Source of the DNA: Ruegeria lacuscaerulensis
Lineage (GTDB): Bacteria; Pseudomonadota; Alphaproteobacteria; Rhodobacterales; Rhodobacteraceae
DNA length: 64,000 bases
Direction: 5' to 3'
NCBI RefSeq assembly: GCF_013031245.1
Contig: NZ_WPZL01000001.1
Span: 310,001-374,000 of the forward strand
The notes under the pieces are model-generated. The model ran no database searches. It was not told the origin of the DNA and worked only from the letters and a program-made list of their open reading frames with translations. Both the position numbers and the translations under genes were made by a program. This document shows, piece after piece, positions 1 to 8,117 of this stretch (position 1 is the first letter of the stretch; every line of letters begins with the position of its first letter).

Positions 1-92
1 TTGATCATATTGTCTGAATCTCGCCATCCATCTTGGGGGTTTGTTAAGGATTGTCAGGCCAGACTGGGCGTGTAACCAATCTGGGGCATCTC

Positions 93-683
93 ATGCATGG
101 TCTGATCAATCGGGCGATACAGTCCTTTGTATGCGCGACTTACGGGCAATCGTGCTGGCTACGTGTGACCGAGGCGGCCGATCTGGGCTTTGCCGAGTTT
201 GAAGCCATGCTTGTCTATGATGATGACGTGACTGTCCGCGTCATGGATGCGCTTTGCGCTGATCTGAACAGGCCACGCGCAGAAATCCTTGAAGATCTGG
301 GAACTTATCTGGTTTCACACCCCAATATGGAGGACTTGCGCAGGCTGCTGCGGTTCGGCGGCGTTACATATGTGGAATTCCTTCATTCTCTGGACGATTT
401 GTCCGACCGGGTTCGGCTGGCAGTGTCCGATCTCAGCCTGCCCGAATTGGAACTCAGAGAAGTGAATCCAATGGAATATCAACTGTGTTGCCACCCGGGT
501 TTGCCGGGCTTTTCCAGTGTCATGGTGGGCGTTTTGCGTGCCATGGCCGACGATTACGGAGCTTTGGCCATGCTATCCCATGATGGGCAGGAGGGTGAGG
601 CAGACGTTATCTCAATAGTCCTTGTAGAAAGCGCATTTGCAGAAGGGCGCCATTTTGACCTGGGGCGCGCAAGTTATGATTGA
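93..683 (+). CDS. H-NOX (heme NO-binding) domain protein, degenerate heme pocket
   Basis: A 196-residue protein of the H-NOX/HNOB family, which normally binds heme and senses nitric oxide or oxygen. The family start MHGLIN is at the ATG at 93; reading from the TTG at 51 would add 14 residues atypical of the family, so 93 is preferred. The protein overlaps the next gene, a GGDEF diguanylate cyclase, by 8 bases, the usual genetic arrangement of an H-NOX sensor with its effector. Odd points: aligning the F-L-x-x-L-D-x-L-H helix, the proximal heme-ligating His is replaced by Ser104 (FLHSLDDLSDR, residues 96-106; the only nearby His is His98), and the Y-x-S-x-R motif that holds the heme propionates reads Y129-Q-L-C-C133. 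Family assignment is firm; heme binding is doubtful. Confidence 0.88.
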   Translation: MHGLINRAIQSFVCATYGQSCWLRVTEAADLGFAEFEAMLVYDDDVTVRVMDALCADLNRPRAEILEDLGTYLVSHPNMEDLRRLLRFGGVTYVEFLHSLDDLSDRVRLAVSDLSLPELELREVNPMEYQLCCHPGLPGFSSVMVGVLRAMADDYGALAMLSHDGQEGEADVISIVLVESAFAEGRHFDLGRASYD

Positions 684-1698
684 TACGGAAAACCTAGCGA
701 CTCTTCTGGATACGCTTTGCCCAATGTTCGTGCTGGTGGACGATGGGGGCAGGATAATTCGTGTCGGCCCAACATTGCAAAAATTACGACCTGATCAGCC
801 GATGGCCGGCAAGAATTTTCTGGATGTCTTTGAGTTGGTTCGTCCCCGTGCCGTGACCACAATTTCTGCGCTAATGACGCTGGCGGGGGCAAAAGTGCAT
901 CTGAAACTCCACGATACACCGCGCACCGCGCTCAAAGGGTTGATCGCCCCGCTGCCCCACGGAAAGGGTGCGGTTATCAATCTGTCCTTCGGAATTTCGA
1001 TATTGGATGCCGTAGGCGATTATGCTCTGACCAGCGCAGATTTCTCCGGCACCGATCTGGCGGTTGAGCTGCTGTATCTGGTTGAAGCCAAATCCGCCGC
1101 GATGGAAGCCTCGCGGTCGCTGAACCTGCGCTTGCAGGGGGCAATGCTGGCAGCTGAAGAGCAAGCATTTACCGACATGCTAACCGGAGTGAAGAACCGG
1201 CGCGCGATGGACGTCTTTCTGGGGCATCTGATATCCGGGAACTCGCCCTTTGCACTGATGCACCTGGACCTGGATTTCTTCAAATCCGTCAATGACAGGT
1301 TTGGACATGCCGCAGGGGATTACGTGCTGCAGCAAGCTGCCCGGATTATGGTGGAGGAAACCCGTAACGACGACACAGTTGCCCGCATTGGAGGGGATGA
1401 GTTTGTAATTATTTTCAAGGGGTTGGCAGACGAAATTATTATATCGGCAATTGCCGGGCGCCTAATTGACAGGTTGCAGATCCCCATGGTGTTCGAAAAC
1501 AATACCTGCCGAATTTCCGCAAGCATCGGAACCGCCTTGTCCACTCAGTTTACACCGCCGAAAGCTGCAGAAGTCCTCCATGCTGCTGACCTCGCCCTGT
1601 ATGAGGCAAAAAGGAATGGCAGGTCTCGCCATTGCCTTTATTCAACGCTTGTAGATCTTCAGAGAACGAACGCGGCAACCGATACGCCCTCGGAATAG
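676..1698 (+). CDS. Diguanylate cyclase, HNOBA-type N-terminus plus GGDEF
   Basis: A 340-residue protein predicted to make the second messenger cyclic di-GMP. The N-terminal 120 or so residues resemble the PAS-like HNOB-associated region found in partners of H-NOX proteins, followed by a helical linker (about 130-165) and a GGDEF domain. The domain has DMLTGVKNRR (168-176), the metal-binding LDLDFFKSVND, an intact GGDEF at 239-243, and an RxxD allosteric inhibitory site (R230-N-D-D233) five residues ahead of it, so an active, product-inhibited enzyme is expected. The start at 676 (ATGATTGAT) overlaps the end of the H-NOX gene, indicating translational coupling; an upstream in-frame start at 637 would lie deeper inside the H-NOX gene and is less likely. 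Confidence 0.92.
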   Translation: MIDTENLATLLDTLCPMFVLVDDGGRIIRVGPTLQKLRPDQPMAGKNFLDVFELVRPRAVTTISALMTLAGAKVHLKLHDTPRTALKGLIAPLPHGKGAVINLSFGISILDAVGDYALTSADFSGTDLAVELLYLVEAKSAAMEASRSLNLRLQGAMLAAEEQAFTDMLTGVKNRRAMDVFLGHLISGNSPFALMHLDLDFFKSVNDRFGHAAGDYVLQQAARIMVEETRNDDTVARIGGDEFVIIFKGLADEIIISAIAGRLIDRLQIPMVFENNTCRISASIGTALSTQFTPPKAAEVLHAADLALYEAKRNGRSRHCLYSTLVDLQRTNAATDTPSE

Positions 1699-1820
1699 AG
1701 AGTTGCCGGACTAACGAATGTCTGCAGCTGCAACACTTACGCAGCAGAACTAACGAGGGTTCGAAAGGCGCGCCTCTCGTCTGGTTTAGAAAACGCCAGA
1801 AGCTCAATATCTGAGTCAGG

Positions 1821-2519
1821 TTACGCCCCTTTGATGGCCCCAGTCAGTATCGCGGCAATATGCCGTTTAATTTGAGGCAACTCTCCAACAACGGGCATGA
1901 CTTTTCCCTTAAAGGCCGCCTCGTCCAGTGCTTGCGGAACGTCATCAAGAACATGACCACCGGTACAGGCAAAAAAAGGCAGGCAGAGGGCCTGTTCCGA
2001 AAGGCCCGAGGCAGCTTCGGCGATGGAAGGGTGTTCTTCTACAAATCCAAGCTGAATTGATCTGAACGGTAGATGTTTCCCCAACTCGGCGGCAAAACTC
2101 TTTACCACTGCAGAAGGATTGCGACTACGACCTGAGCCGTGGGCCGCCAGAATCAAATCCGTGGCGTTTGCGGCCCAATGGTTTTCTGCCAAAGCATCCC
2201 GCAGCGCGTCGGCCACCAAGGCAGGCAACTCGACGTCCACTCCAAGTGGATCGAGGATTCGAAGTTGCCGGTCGCCGAGGCGCTTGGGCAAAGCGCTGGA
2301 AACAAACCAGCCTTTTGCCATGAATAACGGATAAATCACTGCAGTGTCAGGCATTTCCGCCAGCCTGCCCTCAAGGGCGCCTGGGGCAGCGAGTGTGGCC
2401 GAGTGGACAGTGACACCATCGCACAGCGTGTCCACATCGGCCGCATAGGCTGCAAGCGCCGCTTCGGCCGGGCTTGGGTCCGAAGGCTGACCATGGGCGA
2501 CAATGAGGGCTTGGTGCAT
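1821..2519 (-). CDS. CbiX/SirB-like chelatase family protein (two half-domains)
   Basis: A 232-residue cytosolic protein of the CbiX/sirohydrochlorin chelatase superfamily. It contains two copies of the family signature: LIVAHG near the N-terminus (His9) and LILAAHGSGRSRN in the second half (His127), the latter followed by GFVEEHPSI (159-166), so it is a fused two-half protein rather than the short homodimeric form. Family members insert Co, Ni or Fe into tetrapyrroles. No cobalamin or siroheme genes lie nearby, so the metal and substrate are not indicated. The start was set at the ATG at 2519, which begins the family fold; a longer in-frame extension overlaps the neighbouring transporter gene and looks non-coding. 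It may be an uncharacterised paralogue rather than a true chelatase. Confidence 0.8.
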   Translation of the reverse strand: MHQALIVAHGQPSDPSPAEAALAAYAADVDTLCDGVTVHSATLAAPGALEGRLAEMPDTAVIYPLFMAKGWFVSSALPKRLGDRQLRILDPLGVDVELPALVADALRDALAENHWAANATDLILAAHGSGRSRNPSAVVKSFAAELGKHLPFRSIQLGFVEEHPSIAEAASGLSEQALCLPFFACTGGHVLDDVPQALDEAAFKGKVMPVVGELPQIKRHIAAILTGAIKGA

Positions 2520-2590
2520 TGAAATAGTCCTGTTTGGTTGCCCGATAGGTGTTTCCTGATGCGCCAATGTCAATCCATGATTTGGCGATG

Positions 2591-3523
2591 TCAGCCCAAT
2601 AGGGTCAGCCAAAGCCAGACCGTCAGAATGGATGCTGCCGTCCCAAGCAGTACAGAAGAGGCCGCGACCCGTTTGGCCCGGCCATACATGTTTGCAAAGA
2701 TATAGGCGTTGAAACCCGGAGCCATCGCCGCGTTCAGAACGCCCGAACGGAACAAATCCTGCGGCAGCCCGACCGTAGTTCCGAACAGCCACACTAGGCT
2801 GGGGTGCAGCAACAGAGATACCCCACAGACGAACGCGATGGCACGCAGATCACCTTCGGGTTTGTATTTGACCAGCACGCCGCCCAGCGCAAACAGGGCT
2901 CCGGGCAGAGCCGCGCGAGTTACCAGGCTAAGGGCTTCGTCCACAACGGCCGGAATTCCAATCCCGGATAAGTTTACGATGAATCCCAATGCTATGCCAA
3001 GGATCAGGGCGTTGCGGAACATCGCGGACAACACGGACCGAACCATGTGGGTGCCGCCATTGCCGCGATTTCGGATCACCTCCATCACGGTGATGCCAAC
3101 GCCGTAGCAAAAGGGGGAATGAAAGGCGATGATCGCGTAGTTTCCGGTGAGGTTCTCTGGTCCATAGGCGCGCTCGGTGATGGGCAGACCCAACAGAACC
3201 GAGTTGGAAAACAGACAGCAAAACCCGATGGCGACGCAATCTTCCCAGTCGCGGCCAAAGATAAAACGCGCGCCGAACAATCCGACAGTAAAGCACAGCG
3301 CGGCGGCGGTGTAGAAGCTGGCCAGCAACCGGGGATCAAAGCTGGCGCTCAGGTCCAGGTGCGAGATGGCCAGAAACAACAGACAGGGGATCGCGAACCC
3401 TTGGGTGAATTTCATCAGCCCATCGACATGGAGCTCTTTGAAATACCCCAGGCGGGTCGAGGCGTAGCCCGCTCCGATCACAAGAAAAACCGGAAGAATG
3501 ACGTTGATCAGGCTTTGCAGCAT
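2591..3523 (-). CDS. AEC-family (auxin efflux carrier-like) permease
   Basis: A 310-residue integral membrane protein with about ten hydrophobic helices spread over the whole length, matching the auxin efflux carrier (AEC) family, whose bacterial members move small organic anions such as malate or malonate. It begins MLQSLINVILPVF, with the first membrane segment at the very N-terminus as is typical. It lies 62 bases after the metallo-hydrolase gene on the same strand and 71 bases before the CbiX-like gene. There is no local clue to the substrate. Confidence 0.85.
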   Translation of the reverse strand: MLQSLINVILPVFLVIGAGYASTRLGYFKELHVDGLMKFTQGFAIPCLLFLAISHLDLSASFDPRLLASFYTAAALCFTVGLFGARFIFGRDWEDCVAIGFCCLFSNSVLLGLPITERAYGPENLTGNYAIIAFHSPFCYGVGITVMEVIRNRGNGGTHMVRSVLSAMFRNALILGIALGFIVNLSGIGIPAVVDEALSLVTRAALPGALFALGGVLVKYKPEGDLRAIAFVCGVSLLLHPSLVWLFGTTVGLPQDLFRSGVLNAAMAPGFNAYIFANMYGRAKRVAASSVLLGTAASILTVWLWLTLLG

Positions 3524-3585
3524 TTTACCGCCCCGCTGGCGTTGCCGACATGGGCAGCGATATCGCGGACCGAAGGGGCAGCGTC

Positions 3586-4383
3586 CTACAGGGCCTGATG
3601 GATCACCATGCCGTCATACGCAGGGGTGATGTAGTCGGCGGTCTCAGCCTCGACCGTCGCGTAGTCGAGATCGATATGCATGTTGGTCAGAACTGCGCGT
3701 TTCGGTTGCAGTTGCTCGATCCATCCCAGTGTCTTTTCCAGATGGGCGTGGGTGGGATGCGGAGACCGGCGCAGGGCGTCAATGACAAGACAGTCCAGTC
3801 CCTCCATCAGTGACCAGGCATCGTCATAGATTTCGGCGACATCCGGCAGGTAGACCAGATTGCCCATCTTGAAGCCCAGCGAGTCGATCGAGCCGTGGTT
3901 GACCTTGAAAGGATGAAACGGGATCGGGCCACCCGGGCCGTTAATCTCAAACGGCCCGTCCAGGGTTTTCAGGTCAAGGATCGGCGGATAAGGCGAGTTT
4001 TCCGGTTGAACGAATGCATATCCAAACCGGCCCAGAAGATCGTTTTGCGTGTCGCCATCGGCCCAGACAGGCACTCTTTCACGCATGTTGAACACGATCA
4101 TGCGCAGGTCGTCGATACCGTGCACATGGTCGGCGTGCGAATGAGTATAGACGACGCCATCCAGCCGCCCGGTTCCGCTGTCCAGCAGTTGGCTGCGCAT
4201 GTCGGGCGTGGTGTCGATCAGAACCGAGGTCGTGCCGTCTGGCCCGTCGCGCTCCACCAGCATGGAACAGCGGCGGCGAATGTTCCTGGGGTTTTGCGGA
4301 TCGCACTCGCCCCAATGCCCGCCCAGCCGGGGCACCCCACCTGAAGAGCCGCAACCGAGGATGGTGCAACGCAATTCGGTCAT
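3586..4383 (-). CDS. MBL-fold metal-dependent hydrolase (PhnP-like)
   Basis: A 265-residue metallo-beta-lactamase-fold hydrolase. The di-metal motif HSHADHVHG is present and is followed by further His and Asp ligands (a PDVAEIYDD segment, NMHIDLDYA near the C-terminus). The opening TILGCGSSGGVPRLGG is characteristic of the PhnP-like group, phosphodiesterases acting on cyclic phosphates, but no phosphonate genes are nearby and this homologue is usually found, as here, after tatD in alphaproteobacteria. The ATG at 4383 overlaps the tatD stop by four bases (ATGA), which supports the start and translational coupling. The exact substrate is unknown. Confidence 0.88.
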   Translation of the reverse strand: MTELRCTILGCGSSGGVPRLGGHWGECDPQNPRNIRRRCSMLVERDGPDGTTSVLIDTTPDMRSQLLDSGTGRLDGVVYTHSHADHVHGIDDLRMIVFNMRERVPVWADGDTQNDLLGRFGYAFVQPENSPYPPILDLKTLDGPFEINGPGGPIPFHPFKVNHGSIDSLGFKMGNLVYLPDVAEIYDDAWSLMEGLDCLVIDALRRSPHPTHAHLEKTLGWIEQLQPKRAVLTNMHIDLDYATVEAETADYITPAYDGMVIHQAL

Positions 4384-5186
4384 GCCGCCGCCTTATAGGT
4401 CGCGGCTTTGGTGAACAGTCGGTCGAAATTGGCCTGTGTCTGCGCAGCAAAATCGGCGTAGTTCATACCAAAAACCTCGGCCCCTTTTCGGGCGGTGTGG
4501 GCGGTGTAAGCTGGCTCGTTGCGCTTTCCACGATACGGTGGCGGCGCCAGGTAAGGCGCGTCAGTTTCCACCAGAACGCGATCGACAGAGGCGCTGGCGA
4601 AAATATCGCGCAATTCCTGGCTTTTGGGGAAGGCGGCGATACCAGACATGGACAGGTAAAAGCCCAGATCCAATGCAGCTTTGGCCAGATTGGCGGAGGA
4701 AGAAAAGCAGTGCATCACGCAGGAATAGGGCGCGTTGCGATGTTCTTCGGCCAGAATTCGCGCCATGTCGTCATCTGCGGCGCGGGCGTGGATAATTAGC
4801 GGCAGCCCGGTTCGCTGGGCGGCTTCGATATGAACACGCAGAGATTGCTTCTGCACCTCGGCGCTGTCTGCGGTGTAATGATAGTCCAGCCCGCTTTCGC
4901 CGATGCCCACAAATTTGGGGTGTTGGGACAATCCCACCAGTTCGTCGACCGTCGCCATCGGCTCTTCGGCGGCACTCATAGGATGGGTGCCAGCGGCATA
5001 AAACACGGGCGCATGCGCTTCGGCTATGGCGCGGACAGTGGGTTCGTTGCGCAGGCGTGTGCAGATCGTGACCATGCGGGTCACACCGGCGTCGGCGGCG
5101 CGCGTGACGATTTGATCAAGCTGGCCATCGAAATCGGGGAAGTCCAGATGGCAATGGCTGTCGGTAATCTGAGGGGTATCGCTCAT
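4380..5186 (-). CDS. tatD: TatD-family metal-dependent deoxyribonuclease
   Basis: A 268-residue TIM-barrel hydrolase of the TatD/YcfH family, which acts as a metal-dependent 3'-5' exonuclease. Metal-ligand motifs are all visible: DSHCHLDF at the N-terminus, GESGLDYHY mid-protein, HAR, MHCFS and ETDAPYLAPPPYRG. It sits between holB and the MBL hydrolase with four-base overlaps on both sides, in the conserved tmk-holB-tatD string, so it is co-transcribed with DNA replication genes. The start MSDTPQITDSHCH places the first metal motif in its usual position. Confidence 0.93.
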   Translation of the reverse strand: MSDTPQITDSHCHLDFPDFDGQLDQIVTRAADAGVTRMVTICTRLRNEPTVRAIAEAHAPVFYAAGTHPMSAAEEPMATVDELVGLSQHPKFVGIGESGLDYHYTADSAEVQKQSLRVHIEAAQRTGLPLIIHARAADDDMARILAEEHRNAPYSCVMHCFSSSANLAKAALDLGFYLSMSGIAAFPKSQELRDIFASASVDRVLVETDAPYLAPPPYRGKRNEPAYTAHTARKGAEVFGMNYADFAAQTQANFDRLFTKAATYKAAA

Positions 5187-6304
5187 CTGCTCTGACCGGC
5201 GGTTTCCTGTATCTTGAACACCGTATCTAGGACCAGAGCGGCAGGGTCAAGGTTCACCGCCTGCCCGTGACGCGCGCGGGCGGTGATTGTCGCCGCGACC
5301 TCGGCCCATCGGCGGGCCTGATGCGTTGACGTGGACAACCGAGAAAGCGTTTCCGCCTCGTTCGGCGCGGCCTCGGGCGTCGGAGGAGCGCCGGTTGCGC
5401 CTGTGAGCGCGAGTCGGGACAGGGCGATTTCGATCAGAGTTAGCAGCAGTTCGAACCGCTCTGCCGCGCCGCGCTGGGCGGCGGCCTCGGCCAAGGCCAA
5501 TGCCCGCTGGCGATCCATCCGGGGCAGGGTCCCCAGAATAGCGATCAGTTCAGCGTAAATCTCAAGGCCGCCCAAATTGATCAACCGCACCGCGTCGCCC
5601 ACAGAGCCAGTAGCCAATGCGGCCAGGTGTTCTGTCTGTGCGGGCAATTCTGCCCCGGTCTGCGTCAGGGCCGCTTGCATATCCTCTGAAGCCAGCGGAG
5701 ACAGGCGCAGGGTGCGGCAGCGGGACCGAATGGTAGGCAGCAAGCGCGACGGCTGGTGCGAGACCAGCAGCAATGTGGTGCGGGCCGGGGGCTCTTCCAG
5801 CATTTTCAGCAGGGCATTCGCCGCACTGACGTTCATCTCATCCGCCGAGTCCACAATTACAACCCGGCGCCCGCCGTCGGCTGAGGACAGTCCGAAAAAT
5901 TTTCCGAGTTTGCGGATGTCATCCACGACGATCTCATTCCGCAACCGCCCCTGATCGTTCATCGATCGGGTGATGGCGGCAAGACCGGGCTCAGCCCCAG
6001 CCAGAATACGGTGGGCGACGGAGTGATCCGGGTCGATCTCCAGCGTTTCGGGCGGCGGGGGCGGTCCGAACAGTCCGTCATCTTCTGCCGGAGGCGTCGC
6101 CAGCAGGAACCGGGCGATCCGCCAGGCCAGCGTGGCTTTGCCCACCCCTTGCGGACCGGTCAGCAGCCAGCCGTGGTGCAGGCGTTCCGAGTTAAACGCG
6201 CTCAGAAACGCCTGCTCAGCCGTGTTTTGCCCAAACAGTTGTTGGGTCTCACGCGGGTGAGGGGCACCGGGTGCCTGATCCGGGGTCGGGGTGTCGTCGC
6301 TCAT
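5183..6304 (-). CDS. holB: DNA polymerase III delta prime subunit
   Basis: A 373-residue AAA+ clamp-loader subunit that opens and loads the sliding clamp during replication. The P-loop GPQGVGKATLA lies near residue 50, VVIVDSADEMN corresponds to Walker B, and the SRC motif (SRCRTLRL) that supplies an arginine finger is intact. It lacks the zinc-binding cysteines found in the enterobacterial protein, as seen in alphaproteobacterial homologues. The order tmk-holB-tatD with 4-8 base junctions is a conserved replication operon. The start at 6304 lies 7 bases after the tmk stop. Confidence 0.93.
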   Translation of the reverse strand: MSDDTPTPDQAPGAPHPRETQQLFGQNTAEQAFLSAFNSERLHHGWLLTGPQGVGKATLAWRIARFLLATPPAEDDGLFGPPPPPETLEIDPDHSVAHRILAGAEPGLAAITRSMNDQGRLRNEIVVDDIRKLGKFFGLSSADGGRRVVIVDSADEMNVSAANALLKMLEEPPARTTLLLVSHQPSRLLPTIRSRCRTLRLSPLASEDMQAALTQTGAELPAQTEHLAALATGSVGDAVRLINLGGLEIYAELIAILGTLPRMDRQRALALAEAAAQRGAAERFELLLTLIEIALSRLALTGATGAPPTPEAAPNEAETLSRLSTSTHQARRWAEVAATITARARHGQAVNLDPAALVLDTVFKIQETAGQSR

Positions 6305-6311
6305 AAATCGT

Positions 6312-6938
6312 CTATCGCATGGCTCGCAGGACGATATCTGTCACATCCTGTGCGACGCTGTCCATGTCCCGGTTGCCGTCGACCACACGAAAACGGCCAG
6401 CGAATTCTTTTGCCAGTGCCAGAAAACCTGCGCGCATCTTTTGTTGCAGGTCGAGTCCAAAGTCCTCGAACCGCTCCTCAGCTCCCTGTCTTCCCTTTGC
6501 CCGCGACAGGCCGGTTTGAGGGTCCATGTCGATCAAGAGGGTCAGGTCGGGCTCGCGTCCGATCATCAGGCTGTGCAGCTCATCAACCAACCCGCGCAGA
6601 TCGCCGCGCGACAGGCCCTGATACATGCGGGTACTGTCCGCAAAGCGATCGCAGATCACCACTTTGCCGGCTGCCAGTGCCGGTTCGATTGTCCGCTCCA
6701 GATGATCGCGTCTGGCGGCGGTGAACAGCAGAATCTCCGTCTCAGCCGACCAGCGGTCAGGGTCGCCTTCCAGAACCAGACTGCGGATTTCCTCGGCACC
6801 GGTGGAGCCGCCGGGTTCCCGCGTCAGAACCACCTCGTGGCCCAGTTTGCGCAACCGATCGGCCAACATGCGCGCCTGCGAAGACTTGCCGGACCCGTCG
6901 ATACCTTCGAATGTCAGAAACAACCCGGATTTCGTCAC
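6312..6938 (-). CDS. tmk: Thymidylate kinase
   Basis: A 208-residue dTMP kinase producing dTDP for DNA synthesis. It has the P-loop FEGIDGSGKSSQ at the N-terminus, the DRF nucleotide motif (CDRFADSTRMYQG) and a LID segment with arginines (SRAKGRQGAEERFED). The ATG at 6938 overlaps the dacC stop by four bases, confirming both the start and membership of the same transcription unit as dacC and holB. Length is normal for the family. Confidence 0.96.
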   Translation of the reverse strand: MTKSGLFLTFEGIDGSGKSSQARMLADRLRKLGHEVVLTREPGGSTGAEEIRSLVLEGDPDRWSAETEILLFTAARRDHLERTIEPALAAGKVVICDRFADSTRMYQGLSRGDLRGLVDELHSLMIGREPDLTLLIDMDPQTGLSRAKGRQGAEERFEDFGLDLQQKMRAGFLALAKEFAGRFRVVDGNRDMDSVAQDVTDIVLRAMR

Positions 6939-8101
6939 ATTGCATCCAATGGATTGCCGATCACGTCGGTCAGGACGATGCCGCCCACAGTCATCATGCG
7001 TACCACAAACCCTCCGGTCGCAACGTTCTGGGCCGCCACCAACGGGCGCCGGATCTCCGGCAGACCTTCGGGCTTGATGACCAGCTCGGCCAGTTTCTGC
7101 CCCTTACTGATCGGAGCGTTGATGGGGCCGTCATAGACAACCTCGGCCTGGATGTTCTTGTCACCCAGCACAGGAAAAAGCAGGGTCAGATCCTCTTCGG
7201 GAATAAGGCCCACGGATTTGTTGGCCCCCATCCAGACTTTGGCCTCGGCTATCGGTGTTTCGGCGTCGGCAACTGTCCTCTCGACAAAATTTCGAAACGA
7301 CCAGTTAACCACGGACTCAGCCTCCTCTGCGCGGCGGGCGGTGCTGTCGAGGCCGCTGAGCACAAAGATCACCCGGCGATCACCCTGCTTGGCCGATCCG
7401 ACAAGACCATACCCTGCCTCCTGCGTGTGACCTGTTTTCAGGCCGTCGGCACCGATTCCCAGTTTCAACAGAGGGTTTCGGTTTCGCTTGTTTGACGGCG
7501 CGCGACCATCGAACTCAAACTCTTCCTCGGCGAACAGGGGGTAATATTCCGGGAAATCGCTGATCAGCCGGTTCGCGAGAACGGCAAGATCATGAACAGA
7601 CATCATGTGTCCCGCAGCAGGCCAGCCGTTCGAATTGGCAAAGTTCGAATTGTCCATCCCCATCTGCTTGGCGCGCTGCGTCATATAGCGGGCGAATCCA
7701 GCCTCCGTCCCGTCGGGACTAAGCGCTTCGGCGATTACAACGCAGGCGTCGTTGCCGGACAGGACGATGATTCCGCGCAACAAATCCTCGACCCGGACGC
7801 GGTCCTGCGTGTTCAGGAACATGGTCGATCCGCCATAGCTCATGGCGTGTTCGGAAACCGGCAGTGTTTCGTCCAGCGTCAGACGTCCATCTCGCAATGC
7901 TTCGAACGCGACATAAAGCGTCATCAACTTGGACATCGATGCGGGTGGAAGCGGTTGATCGGCCTCTTTGGACAACAAAACCGTGCCGGTCGTCTGATCC
8001 ATAACATATGCCGCTCGGGCAGTTGTATCAAAGGCATGTGCGGGCAGGGCAAATAGCGCCAGCACGAGGGTCAAAACGGATGATCGCAGTGAGGACAGCA
8101 C
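6935..8101 (-). CDS. dacC: D-alanyl-D-alanine carboxypeptidase (penicillin-binding protein 5/6 type)
   Basis: A 388-residue serine DD-carboxypeptidase that trims the terminal D-Ala from peptidoglycan peptides in the periplasm. A GTG start at 8101 is chosen because it has a strong AAGGAGG site just upstream and begins directly with a signal peptide (SSLRSSVLTLVLALFALPAHA). Catalytic motifs are complete: Ser55-M-S-Lys58, SGN at 115-117 and KTG at 222-224. A C-terminal PBP5-associated domain follows. A longer in-frame reading to 8179 would overlap the preceding gene's coding end and displace the signal peptide. Co-oriented with the SPOR lipoprotein upstream and tmk downstream. Confidence 0.94.
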   Translation of the reverse strand: MLSSLRSSVLTLVLALFALPAHAFDTTARAAYVMDQTTGTVLLSKEADQPLPPASMSKLMTLYVAFEALRDGRLTLDETLPVSEHAMSYGGSTMFLNTQDRVRVEDLLRGIIVLSGNDACVVIAEALSPDGTEAGFARYMTQRAKQMGMDNSNFANSNGWPAAGHMMSVHDLAVLANRLISDFPEYYPLFAEEEFEFDGRAPSNKRNRNPLLKLGIGADGLKTGHTQEAGYGLVGSAKQGDRRVIFVLSGLDSTARRAEEAESVVNWSFRNFVERTVADAETPIAEAKVWMGANKSVGLIPEEDLTLLFPVLGDKNIQAEVVYDGPINAPISKGQKLAELVIKPEGLPEIRRPLVAAQNVATGGFVVRMMTVGGIVLTDVIGNPLDAM

Positions 8102-8117
8102 GGGGGCCTCCTTTGTT

